NCBI GenBank assembly: GCA_050485485.1
Contig: JBJHBM010000044.1
Location: forward strand, 1 to 15,286
Origin: WHSO01 sp050485485
GTDB lineage: Bacteria > Pseudomonadota > Alphaproteobacteria > SMXQ01
Length of the DNA stretch: 15,286 nucleotides
Reading direction: 5' to 3'
Shown: positions 1 to 6,339 of the stretch, in pieces
How the letters are laid out: every line of letters begins with the position of its first letter
How positions within the stretch are numbered: the stretch's first letter is position 1
Position numbers and translations under genes: made by a program
The notes under the pieces: model-generated
Told to the model about the DNA's origin: nothing
The model's database searches: none
Seen by the model: only the letters and a program-made list of their open reading frames with translations

Positions 1-1554
1 GGACAGGCCGGTCAGGAGCTTGCCGCCGCCGCCGACACGCTGGGCGCGCGCGCGCGGGACGTGGTGGAGGCGGCGGAGCGGGCGGCCCAGCGCGTCGTCG
101 ATACCACCGGGCGCCTCGCGCGCGAGGCCGAGGGGCTGAGCGCCGCCTCGGCGAACGCGGTCGCCGAGGCCGAGAAATCCGGGGAAGCCTTCGCCGCGCG
201 GCGCGACGAACTGGCGCAGGCCGCCGAGGATGCGCACGGCCGGCTCGAGCGCGCAGGCGAGGCCTTCGGCAAGCGCGCCGACGCGCTCGCCGCCACCACC
301 GATGCTGCCGTCGCCCAGGTGCGCGCGGCGGGCGACGTGCTGGAGGGCCAGAGCGCGGCGCTGGAAAGCGCCTCCGAAGCCGCGCGCGGGCGCGCCGCCG
401 AGGTGCGCCAGGTGCTGGAGGACCAGGTCAGGCGGCTCGACGAGACCGCCGCCCATTCGGGACAGCGCGCGCGCGAGATCGGCGACGCCTTCACCCGCCA
501 GGCGGACGCTCTGCGCGCGGCCTCCGACGCCGCCGCCGCGCGCGCCGAGGAGATCCGCAAGGCGCTCGACCGCCAGGCCGGGCTGCTGGCCGAGGCGGCG
601 GAGACCGTCGCCGCGCGCTCCGAGGCCATCGACCGTGCGGTCGCGCGCGAGGTCGAGGCGCTGGAGAAGGCGGCCGCCGCCGCGGCGGCGCAGTCGGACG
701 CGATCGCGGCGACGCTCCGGCGCGAATCCGACCATCTGGGCGAGGCCGCGTCCCGGGCCGATGCGGACGTGCGCGCGGCGGGCGAGACGCTCGCGCGCGA
801 GGCGCGCGCGCTCCACGAGGGCGCGAGCGCGGCGGCGGCGCAGGTGGAAAGCCTGCGCGCGGGGCTGGCCGCCGAGGCGCAGGAGCTGCATGCGGCGTCC
901 GAGCGCGTGGCCGAGCAGATGCACGCGCTCGGCGCGCTGTTCCGCCAGCGCGCCCGCGACATCGAGCAGGCGACGGCCCAGGCCGAGGCGCAGGTGGGCA
1001 CGGCCGGCACCGCGCTCGAAACCCAGGGCCGCGACTTCGCCAAGGCGCTGACGGCGGCGTCCGAGCGGGCGGACGAGATCGTGCGCACCTACCATGCCCA
1101 GTGCGAGGCGCTGATCGCGGCGTCCCACGCCGCCGCCGCCGAGGCCGAGAAAGTGCGGCTCAACGCCCTCGACGCCGAGAAGGACCGCTTCCTGCGCGCC
1201 TCGCGCCTCGTCGTCGACGACCTCAACTCGCTCGGCGTGGACCTGATGCGCCTCATGGACAAGCCGCTCGCGGAGAAGCTTTGGCGGCAGTTCGTCAAGG
1301 GCGACAAGAGCGCGTTCCTGCGCGCCATGCTGGCCGACGGCGACGCCAAGAAGGTCCAGGAGCGGGTCAAGGCGCACTACCGCGAGAACGACGAGTTCCG
1401 CAAGTACGCCGACCGCTACCTCGACATGTTCGAGAACCTGCTGGCCCAGGCCAGCGCCTCGGACCCGGAGAACCTGCTGAGCTCCGCCTTCGTGACCGCC
1501 GACGTGGGCAAGGTCTACGTGCTGCTGTCGCGCGCGGTCGGGCGCATGAACTGA
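1..1554 (+). CDS. Long Ala-rich coiled-coil repeat protein, 5'-truncated, function unknown
   Basis: The reading frame is open from the first base of the window and ends at TGA 1552-1554, so the true start lies upstream; 517 residues are visible. Residues 22-371 are fourteen uninterrupted 25-residue repeats rich in Ala, Glu, Arg and Gln, preceded by a partial unit and followed by a degenerate fifteenth (372-396). They predict a very long alpha-helical rod with no membrane segment. From about residue 397 the repeat stops and a more ordinary, probably globular helical domain of about 120 residues follows, with many charged and aromatic residues (for example LMDKPLAEKLWRQFVKGD and AHYRENDEFRKYADRYLDMF). 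That C-terminal part resembles hypothetical coiled-coil proteins of alphaproteobacteria as I recall them, but I cannot name a function. A structural, polarity or chromosome-organising role is possible but unsupported. The next gene on this strand begins 263 bases downstream, beyond a palindromic repeat. Confidence 0.85.
   Translation, partial: GQAGQELAAAADTLGARARDVVEAAERAAQRVVDTTGRLAREAEGLSAASANAVAEAEKSGEAFAARRDELAQAAEDAHGRLERAGEAFGKRADALAATTDAAVAQVRAAGDVLEGQSAALESASEAARGRAAEVRQVLEDQVRRLDETAAHSGQRAREIGDAFTRQADALRAASDAAAARAEEIRKALDRQAGLLAEAAETVAARSEAIDRAVAREVEALEKAAAAAAAQSDAIAATLRRESDHLGEAASRADADVRAAGETLAREARALHEGASAAAAQVESLRAGLAAEAQELHAASERVAEQMHALGALFRQRARDIEQATAQAEAQVGTAGTALETQGRDFAKALTAASERADEIVRTYHAQCEALIAASHAAAAEAEKVRLNALDAEKDRFLRASRLVVDDLNSLGVDLMRLMDKPLAEKLWRQFVKGDKSAFLRAMLADGDAKKVQERVKAHYRENDEFRKYADRYLDMFENLLAQASASDPENLLSSAFVTADVGKVYVLLSRAVGRMN
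64..1113 (+). repeat. Fourteen tandem 75-bp (25-residue) protein repeats
   Basis: Translating from base 64 in blocks of 75 gives fourteen consecutive units of exactly 25 residues with no insertion or deletion. Units begin, for example, VEAAER, SAASAN, AQAAED, ESASEA, RAASDA, AEAAET, GEAASR, HAASER and AKALTA. Position 25 is Leu in 12 of the 14 units, and in the others Ile or Phe. Position 18 is nearly always Leu or Phe, position 14 is often Ile or Ala, and positions 4, 7, 11 and 22 are small or hydrophobic. The core spacing 4-3-4-3-4-4-3 sums to 25, which is two heptads plus one hendecad. DNA identity between units is low, so the array is old and kept at protein level. Confidence 0.88.
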
Positions 1555-1588
1555 CGGCGCAAACTACGCACTTCATGGCGAGGACGAA

Positions 1589-1688
1589 TCACCCCCTCAC
1601 CCGGCTCCGGGTAGGCTCGGCGTTCCGCCTCGCCGACCCTTCTCAACCCTCTCCCCCCAATTGGGGGGAGAGGGAAGGGTGAGGGGGG
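1589..1688. repeat. Dispersed intergenic palindromic repeat (long copy)
   Basis: A perfect 28-bp palindrome at 1647-1674 (arm CCCTCTCCCCCCAA) is enclosed by outer arms CCCCCTCACCC (1592-1602) and GGGTGAGGGGG (1677-1687). The roughly 44 bases between the left outer arm and the core are not self-complementary to the right side. The layout resembles the short palindromic intergenic repeats common in alphaproteobacterial genomes. A shorter relative with the same CCCTCTCCCC core lies at 5428-5470. It sits between the coiled-coil gene and the antiporter gene and could form a hairpin in read-through RNA. It has no T-tract, so it is not a typical terminator. Confidence 0.75.
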
Positions 1689-1711
1689 CCGGCCTCTCTC
1701 CATCGTCATGC

Positions 1712-1732
1712 CCGCGCGCGACGCGCGCGCGG
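1712..1732. repeat. Short CG-rich hairpin next to the palindromic repeat
   Basis: CCGCGCGCG (1712-1720) and CGCGCGCGG (1724-1732) form a 9-bp stem with a 3-base spacer, preceded by CATCGTCATGC. It lies 24 bases after the long palindromic repeat and may be part of a composite repeat remnant. No function can be assigned from the sequence. The rest of the 1555-1817 gap shows a further small dyad, CGCCATC/GATGGCG at 1761-1780, and no convincing promoter for the downstream antiporter. Confidence 0.4.
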
Positions 1733-1817
1733 AAACCGACGTTTGATTGGACCGCCGCGCCGCCATCGGCGATGATGGCGGGCGACCTACTTTTCCGTCC
1801 GCGAGCGCCGCCCCGCC

Positions 1818-3542
1818 ATGATCGATGCCGCCGACCTGCCGGTTTTCTACCAGATCGCGGCCCTGCTGGTGCTGGCGGCCGGGGTCGGGCTGCTCGGCGT
1901 GTTCCTGCGCCAGCCCCTGGTGGTGAGCTACATCGTGGTCGGCCTGCTGGCGGGGCCGTCGGCGCTCGGCATCGCCACGGGAGGCGAGTACATCGACCTG
2001 CTGGCCGAGCTCGGCATCGCGGTGCTGCTGTTCCTGGTGGGGCTCAAGCTCGACACCAACCTGATCCGCTCGGTGGGCGCGGTGGCGACCGCCACCGGCC
2101 TCGGCCAGATCGCGTTCACCGCCGGGATCGGCTTCCTGATCTGCCTGGCGCTCGGGCTCGACTGGCTCACCGCCCTCTACGTCGCGGTGGCGCTCACCTT
2201 CTCGAGCACCATCATCATCGTCAAGCTCCTGTCCGACAAGGGCGAGATCGGCTCGCTCTACGGCCGCATCGCGCTCGGCTTCCTGATCGTGCAGGACATC
2301 GCGGTGGTGGTGGCGATGGTGGCGCTCTCGGCCTATGGCATCGGCGCGGCGGCCGACGGCGCGCGGCTCGACGCGCTGAGCCTCGTGGGAGCGACGGTCG
2401 CGCTGCTCGCGGGCATCGCGCTGTTCATCCGCTACGCGGCGACGCCGCTGGTCGAGCGGCTCGCGCGCTCGCCCGAGCTGCTGGTGTCCTTCGCCATCGG
2501 CTGGGCGGCGCTGCTCGCCGCGCTCGGCGACTACCTCGGCTTCGGCAAGGAGTTGGGCGGCCTGCTGGCGGGCATCTCGCTCGCCTCGACGCCGTTCCGG
2601 GACGCCATGTCCACGCGCCTCACCAGCCTGCGCGACTTCCTGCTGCTGTTCTTCTTCATCGCGCTCGGCGCCCATCTCGACCTCGGGACGATCGGCGGCG
2701 ACCTGACGGCGGCGGCGGTACTGTCGCTGTTCGTTCTGATCGGCAACCCGCTGATCGTGGTGGCGATCATGGGGGCGATGGGCTACCGCAAGCGCACCGG
2801 ATTCCTCGCCGGCCTGACGGTCGCCCAGATCAGCGAGTTCTCCCTGATCTTCATGGCGATGGGCCTTGCCCTCGGCCATGTCCAGGAGCAGGCGGTCGGT
2901 CTCGTGACGCTGGTGGGGCTCATCACCATTGCGCTCTCGGTCTACATGATCACCTATTCCCACGTCCTCTACCGCTGGGTGGGGCCGCTGCTCGGCCCGT
3001 TCGAGCGGCGCGAGCCGGTGCGCGAGACGGCGGTGGCCGACGGCGCGCCGGCCGCGCGCTACGACGCCATCGTGTTCGGCGTCGGGCGCTACGGCGGCGC
3101 CATCGCCAAGCGCCTGCAGGACAGCGGCCTGCGCGTGCTCGGCGTGGACTTCAGCCCGGCGGTGGTGCGCCGGCGCCGTGCCGAGGGGCTGGAGGCGACC
3201 TTCGGCGACATCACCGACGCCGACTTCATCGCCCACCTGCCGCTCGACGGCGTGCGCTGGGCGGTGTCCGCGATCCAGGAGCACGACGTGGGCGTGAGCG
3301 ACATCGACCCGCGCCTCGGCCTGATCCAGACCTTGCGCGCCCAGGGCTACCGCGGCGAGGTGGTGGTGGCCGCCGCCCAGCCCGCCGTGGCCGAGCGGTT
3401 CATGGCGGAAGGCGCCGCGCTGGTGCTGATGCCGTTCCAGGACGCCGCCGACCGCGCCGCCGAGCTGATCCTCAAATGCGCCGAGCGCCCGCCCGAGCCG
3501 ATGCCCGAGGAGGCCGAGGCCCAGAAGGAGCTGACTTCCTAG
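1818..3542 (+). CDS. Kef-type cation:proton antiporter with C-terminal TrkA-N domain
   Basis: The product is a 574-residue inner-membrane monovalent cation/proton antiporter of the CPA2 family, close to KefB/KefC/YbaL. Residues 1 to about 390 are a Na+/H+ exchanger-type membrane domain with about 12 hydrophobic segments. They include the family-typical LVVSYIVVGLLAGP and FLIVQDIAVVVA; Gln159-Asp160 match the conserved QD of Kef transporters. Residues from about 413 form a TrkA-N (RCK) Rossmann domain: GVGRYG supplies the GxGxxG at Gly421, Gly423 and Gly426, and Asp444 ends the second strand, which suits NAD(H) binding. No TrkA-C domain follows; the protein ends in a Glu/Pro-rich tail. ATG 1818 is the first sensible start but lacks a clear Shine-Dalgarno. 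K+ as substrate is inferred from the family. The gene is convergent with the SRPBCC gene. Confidence 0.93.
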   Translation: MIDAADLPVFYQIAALLVLAAGVGLLGVFLRQPLVVSYIVVGLLAGPSALGIATGGEYIDLLAELGIAVLLFLVGLKLDTNLIRSVGAVATATGLGQIAFTAGIGFLICLALGLDWLTALYVAVALTFSSTIIIVKLLSDKGEIGSLYGRIALGFLIVQDIAVVVAMVALSAYGIGAAADGARLDALSLVGATVALLAGIALFIRYAATPLVERLARSPELLVSFAIGWAALLAALGDYLGFGKELGGLLAGISLASTPFRDAMSTRLTSLRDFLLLFFFIALGAHLDLGTIGGDLTAAAVLSLFVLIGNPLIVVAIMGAMGYRKRTGFLAGLTVAQISEFSLIFMAMGLALGHVQEQAVGLVTLVGLITIALSVYMITYSHVLYRWVGPLLGPFERREPVRETAVADGAPAARYDAIVFGVGRYGGAIAKRLQDSGLRVLGVDFSPAVVRRRRAEGLEATFGDITDADFIAHLPLDGVRWAVSAIQEHDVGVSDIDPRLGLIQTLRAQGYRGEVVVAAAQPAVAERFMAEGAALVLMPFQDAADRAAELILKCAERPPEPMPEEAEAQKELTS

Positions 3543-3600
3543 GGTGGTCGGTGGTGGGTTGGTTTGACAACGACCGGGAAGCTTGAGGGGCAGAAGCCTC

Positions 3601-4524
3601 CTATCGGGATTTGACGAAGCGTTCCAGCTTCCCCAGCGTTTGCAGGCCCAGTTCGACTGCACCGAATCCCTTCGCCTCCTGAAACTCCGCCTCTGTGCTG
3701 AACACCATGCCCAGCGTCACCTTCGTCGCCCCGTCCTGTTCCTCGAACGAGGCCCAAGTGTCGGCGTGTTTCGGTCCGTTCTCGCCCCATAGCAGTTGAT
3801 AGCTGATCCTCTCCTCGGGCCGGACCTCGGTATAGAGATGGTGGTTCGGGAACACCGTGCCATCGGGCGCGATCATGTCGAACACCCATTCACCGCCCGC
3901 CCGCAAGTCGATCCTCTTCGTGCGGCAGGAAAACCCGTCCGGCCCCCACCATTGCGGCAGCGTCTCAGGGTTCATCCACGTGTTCCAGACAATGGTTCGC
4001 GGTGCCTGTATCACACGCTGCAGCACCATGGTTCGCTGGGCCGCACCGGCGAGATTGTCCAATCCCGCGTCGAAGCCCTGTCGGTAGCTGGCTCTCATAT
4101 CCTTGGCCAGGGAGGAAAGCTGCACCGTCAGGACCAGCCGGCTACGCTCGTCCGTGCCGGAGAAATCGGCCGTCACCAGCGCCGCCGATTGCGTCACTCC
4201 CCCGGACGAGACCACTTCGTAGTTCACGCTGCGCAGCGCCGGCTGCAACTCAAGCCAGCCACATTCACAACGGATATTCGGCTGACCCTCGACCTTGCAG
4301 AGTGAGACTTCGCGTCCGCCCACCCTGGTGTCGGCCTCCAGAAACTCCGTAATGACCGAGGGCGTGGGAGCGGACCAGACCGCCCGCGCGGCTGGGGCCG
4401 TCCAAGCCTGCCACAGCGCCGACAATGGCGCGGCCACGTCCCGCTCGAAGGTCAGCGTCGCAAAGCGGCCCTCCGCATGATCGTGCGCCGCAGGCCCCCC
4501 GTTTGGATTCGGTTTCGATATCAT
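3601..4524 (-). CDS. Tandem AHSA1/SRPBCC-domain protein
   Basis: The product is a 307-residue cytoplasmic protein made of two START-like SRPBCC domains of the AHSA1 type. The first is about residues 20-150 (begins near RFATLTFERDVAAPLSALWQ). The second is about residues 165-305 and carries the typical RVIQAPRTIVWNTWMNPE, QWWGPDGFSC and LRAGGEWVFDM motifs. Most ArsR-linked family members have one such domain, so this looks like an internal duplication or fusion. The start at 4524 is chosen because its ATG overlaps the TGA of the upstream ArsR gene in an ATGA, implying translational coupling; a longer frame runs into that gene and lacks support. The ligand is unknown; members of this family bind hydrophobic small molecules or act as stress proteins. 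The gene looks less GC-rich than its neighbours, with ATA and other AT-rich codons, suggesting acquisition. Confidence 0.88.
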   Translation of the reverse strand: MISKPNPNGGPAAHDHAEGRFATLTFERDVAAPLSALWQAWTAPAARAVWSAPTPSVITEFLEADTRVGGREVSLCKVEGQPNIRCECGWLELQPALRSVNYEVVSSGGVTQSAALVTADFSGTDERSRLVLTVQLSSLAKDMRASYRQGFDAGLDNLAGAAQRTMVLQRVIQAPRTIVWNTWMNPETLPQWWGPDGFSCRTKRIDLRAGGEWVFDMIAPDGTVFPNHHLYTEVRPEERISYQLLWGENGPKHADTWASFEEQDGATKVTLGMVFSTEAEFQEAKGFGAVELGLQTLGKLERFVKSR

Positions 4525-4862
4525 TTCGTGCGTTCCTTCATCGCCTTCGTTGCAAATGCATCCAACCGGTCGAGCCGGGCCTCCCATATGGATCGCTGCT
4601 CGTCGAGCCATGTCCGAACCGGCTCCAGGGCTTCGGGAACGATGATGCAGGTGCGCACCCGCCCGTCCTTGGAGGTGGCGATCAGCCCTGCTTCTTCCAG
4701 TACCGAAAGGTGCCGCATCACCGTCGGCAGGCGCAGGCCCGTGGGCTCGGACAAATCCGTGACTCGCGCGGGTTTTTCAGCGAGCCGGGTCAGGATCGAT
4801 CGACGGGTCGGATCGGCCAAGGCATGGAAGAGCAGTGAGAGCTCGGGATGATGCTTAGTCAT
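4521..4862 (-). CDS. ArsR-type winged-helix transcriptional regulator
   Basis: The product is a small winged-helix repressor of about 113 residues. The hallmark ArsR N-terminus LFHALADPTRRSILTRLAE is followed by a recognition helix region, LRLPTVMRHLSVLEEAGLI, and a wing with SKDGRVRTC. No metal-binding CXC cluster of the arsenic or cadmium sensors is visible, so this belongs to the SRPBCC-linked branch of ArsR proteins. It is first in a two-gene unit with the AHSA1-domain gene and overlaps it by ATGA; by family habit it would autorepress the pair. The start at 4862 (MTKHHPEL) is preferred over an in-frame ATG at 4877 because it matches the family's usual beginning. Neither start has a Shine-Dalgarno, and a candidate promoter ends right at this ATG, so leaderless translation is possible. 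Confidence 0.88.
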   Translation of the reverse strand: MTKHHPELSLLFHALADPTRRSILTRLAEKPARVTDLSEPTGLRLPTVMRHLSVLEEAGLIATSKDGRVRTCIIVPEALEPVRTWLDEQRSIWEARLDRLDAFATKAMKERTK

Positions 4863-4869
4863 AAGGCTA

Positions 4870-4897
4870 ACTATCATCCAATGCGTCGGCCGCGCAA
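4870..4897 (-). promoter_or_regulatory. Candidate sigma-70-like promoter of the arsR-SRPBCC pair
   Basis: On the minus strand TTGCGC (4897-4892) and GATAGT (4875-4870) are separated by 16 bp, each matching 4 of 6 consensus bases. Initiation about 7 bases beyond the -10 box would fall at or next to the ATG at 4862. That would explain the missing Shine-Dalgarno. A small dyad TTAG/CTAA spans the start codon and could be an operator, but it is very short. Confidence 0.35.
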
Positions 4898-4949
4898 GAA
4901 AAACTTCGTCACTTTGCTAAGTTTTCTCGCGTTGGCGCGCCGGGCCCTT

Positions 4950-5017
4950 GAAGCAGTCGGCTACCGGGCGTCCCCGCCCCTTGACGAGGGGGCGGAATCC
5001 CGGTAAACAGCCGCTTC
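4950..5017. repeat. Nested inverted repeat upstream of rpmB
   Basis: Three pairs of arms are nested around one centre: GAAGC (4950-4954) with GCTTC (5013-5017), TACCGGG (4962-4968) with CCCGGTA (4999-5005), and CCGCCCC (4974-4980) with GGGGCGG (4989-4995). The central 8 bases are TTGACGAG. It could fold into a hairpin of about 68 nt with internal loops, in DNA or in RNA from either strand. A perfect 12-bp palindrome, GCCCGGCCGGGC, follows at 5021-5032. Role unknown. Confidence 0.55.
4981..5009 (+). promoter_or_regulatory. Candidate rpmB promoter
   Basis: TTGACG (4981-4986, 5 of 6 to consensus) lies 17 bp from TAAACA (5004-5009), a weak -10. This would start transcription about 65 bases before the rpmB ATG. 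The -35 box occupies the tip of the nested inverted repeat. The good -35 and the exact spacing support the call; the poor -10 weakens it. Confidence 0.42.
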
Positions 5018-5079
5018 CGCGCCCGGCCGGGCTTTGCCTGCGCCGGGGCCAAGATATTCAGATGTAACGGGAATCCATC

Positions 5080-5367
5080 ATGTCGCGTCGCTGCCAAATC
5101 ACGGGCAAGCAGGTCATGGCCGGAAACAACGTGAGCCATGCCAACAACAAGACCCGCCGCCGTTTCCTGCCCAACGTGCAGCAGACCTCGCTGCTGTCCG
5201 AGACGCTCGGCCGCATGGTGCGCCTCAAGCTCTCGGTCAACGGCATCCGCACCATCGAGAAGGCGGGCGGGCTCGACGCCTACCTGAAGGCGACGCCCAC
5301 CGCCAAGCTCGATCCGGCGGTCGCCCGCGTGAAGCGCCAGATCGAAAGGAAGGCCGCGGCCGTCTGA
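5080..5367 (+). CDS. rpmB: 50S ribosomal protein L28
   Basis: The product is a 95-residue structural protein of the large ribosomal subunit. The N-terminus has the L28 signature: CQITGKQVMAGNNVSHANN followed directly by KTRRRFLPN. The body continues with basic residues and ends in an IERKAAAV tail. Length suits alphaproteobacterial L28, somewhat longer than the E. coli form. Only one cysteine is present, so this is the zinc-independent type. The start is supported by a modest Shine-Dalgarno, GGGAA at 5069-5073, six bases before the ATG. The gene is monocistronic: divergent from the arsR gene, convergent with the dienelactone hydrolase-like gene, and closed by a strong terminator 17 bases after its stop. 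Confidence 0.97.
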   Translation: MSRRCQITGKQVMAGNNVSHANNKTRRRFLPNVQQTSLLSETLGRMVRLKLSVNGIRTIEKAGGLDAYLKATPTAKLDPAVARVKRQIERKAAAV

Positions 5368-5384
5368 CCGCGTCCCCCGGGGAA

Positions 5385-5416
5385 GAAAAAGGGCCCGCCG
5401 AAACGGGCCCTTTTTC
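5385..5416. terminator. Bidirectional rho-independent terminator
   Basis: GAAAAAGGGCCCG (5385-5397) and CGGGCCCTTTTTC (5404-5416) form a perfect 13-bp stem around a 6-base loop (CCGAAA). The GC core is flanked by A5 and T5, so it gives a U-tract in both directions. It can therefore terminate rpmB from the left and the convergent hydrolase gene from the right. Confidence 0.93.
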
Positions 5417-5427
5417 TTTGTCCGCAT

Positions 5428-5470
5428 CGTGCCCCAGCCCTCTCCCCGGTCGGGGAGAGGGAAAGGCACG
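5428..5470. repeat. Dispersed intergenic palindromic repeat (short copy)
   Basis: CCCTCTCCCC (5438-5447) and GGGGAGAGGG (5452-5461) form a 10-bp stem with a 4-base loop. They are enclosed by CGTGCC (5428-5433) and GGCACG (5465-5470). The core is the same as in the longer element at 1589-1688, so two members of one family lie within 4 kb. It ends 12 bases before the stop of the hydrolase gene. Confidence 0.68.
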
Positions 5471-5481
5471 AGGACGGCCGC

Positions 5482-6333
5482 CTACAGGTTCGCCTTGAAG
5501 AAGGCGAGGGTACGGTCCCACGCGATCTTGGCGGCCGCGGCGTTGTAGCGCTCCGGGTTGGCGTCGTTGTTGAAGGCATGCAGGGTGCCCGGATAGACGT
5601 GCATCTCGAACGACTTGCCCGCCGCCTTGAGGGCGCCCACGTAGGCGTCGATGCCGGCGTTCACGTTCTTGTCGTTCTCGGCGTAGTGCAGCAGCAGCCT
5701 CGCGTTGATCTTCTCGATGCCGTCGGTCACCTGCCGCCCGTAGTAGGCGACGCCGGCCTTGAGGTTGGGATCGGCCACGGCCAGCTGGTTGACGCGCTGC
5801 CCGCCCCAGCAGAAGCCCACGGCGCCGACGTTGCCGTTGGAGTTGGGGTGCTTGCCGGCGTAGGCCGTGGTTGCGAGCATGTTCTTGACCACGTCGCCGC
5901 CCTTGAGGGTGCCGATCATGTCGCGCGCCTTGTCGCGGTCGGCGGGCGTGCCGCCGAGCGGCGAGAGCATGTCGGGCGCGACCGCGAGGAAGCCCGCGAC
6001 CGCGAGACGGCGCGCCACGTCCTCGATGTGATCGGTGAGGCCGCGGTTCTCGTGGATCACCACCACCGTCGGCAGCTTGCCGCCGGCGGCCGGCATGGCG
6101 ACGTAGGCGGTCATCTCCGCGGTACCGCCGCCGTAGGTCACCTTCTCCGACTTGACGCGCGGATCGTTGGCCGGGATCACCGCGGCCTCGGCGCCGGTGC
6201 CTTCGAGGATCGGCAGGATCGCCGCCGCGGCGACCGCGCCGCCCGTCGCCTGGGCGAGCTTCTTCAGGAACACCCGGCGCGGCTCCGCGCTGTGTACGTA
6301 ATGGTCGTAGATTTCCAGTACCCTGTCGTCCAT
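5482..6333 (-). CDS. Dienelactone hydrolase family protein with Tat signal
   Basis: The product is a 283-residue alpha/beta hydrolase of the DLH family. The catalytic triad is visible as Cys175 in GFCWGG, Asp221 in YAENDKN and His252 in GTLHAF; Glu95 in IHENRGL matches the glutamate that orients the cysteine in classic dienelactone hydrolases. The N-terminus carries a twin-arginine motif, RRVFLKK (Arg19-Arg20), followed by an Ala-rich hydrophobic stretch to about residue 43 and a possible AEA cleavage site near 50, so export folded to the periplasm is likely. The start at 6333 has a perfect AGGAGG six bases upstream. Family members open dienelactones or act as general carboxylesterases; the true substrate is unknown. 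It lies downstream of cobT on the same strand, 225 bp away, with its own candidate promoter, so it is probably a separate unit. Confidence 0.92.
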   Translation of the reverse strand: MDDRVLEIYDHYVHSAEPRRVFLKKLAQATGGAVAAAAILPILEGTGAEAAVIPANDPRVKSEKVTYGGGTAEMTAYVAMPAAGGKLPTVVVIHENRGLTDHIEDVARRLAVAGFLAVAPDMLSPLGGTPADRDKARDMIGTLKGGDVVKNMLATTAYAGKHPNSNGNVGAVGFCWGGQRVNQLAVADPNLKAGVAYYGRQVTDGIEKINARLLLHYAENDKNVNAGIDAYVGALKAAGKSFEMHVYPGTLHAFNNDANPERYNAAAAKIAWDRTLAFFKANL

Positions 6334-6339
6334 CGATTG

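Noticed and set aside
64..1113. DNA-level tandem repeat or CRISPR-like array in the first gene
   Set aside because: The 75-bp period exists only at protein level. Units are strongly diverged at DNA level and there are no identical repeats with unique spacers.
1515..3662. A 715-codon open frame on the minus strand across the antiporter gene
   Set aside because: It is antisense to a clear Kef-family gene. The translation is a His/Arg/Asp-rich low-complexity shadow typical of GC-rich DNA, with no recognisable domain.
4525..4611. Longer start for the AHSA1-domain protein (29 extra residues)
   Set aside because: The extension lies inside the arsR coding region in another frame. The ATGA overlap at 4521-4524 gives a better start and the extra residues do not match the family.
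5237..5579. Small minus-strand frames around the rpmB terminator
   Set aside because: They cross a strong terminator and the rpmB gene, and the sequences are repetitive Arg/Pro/Ser-rich shadows.
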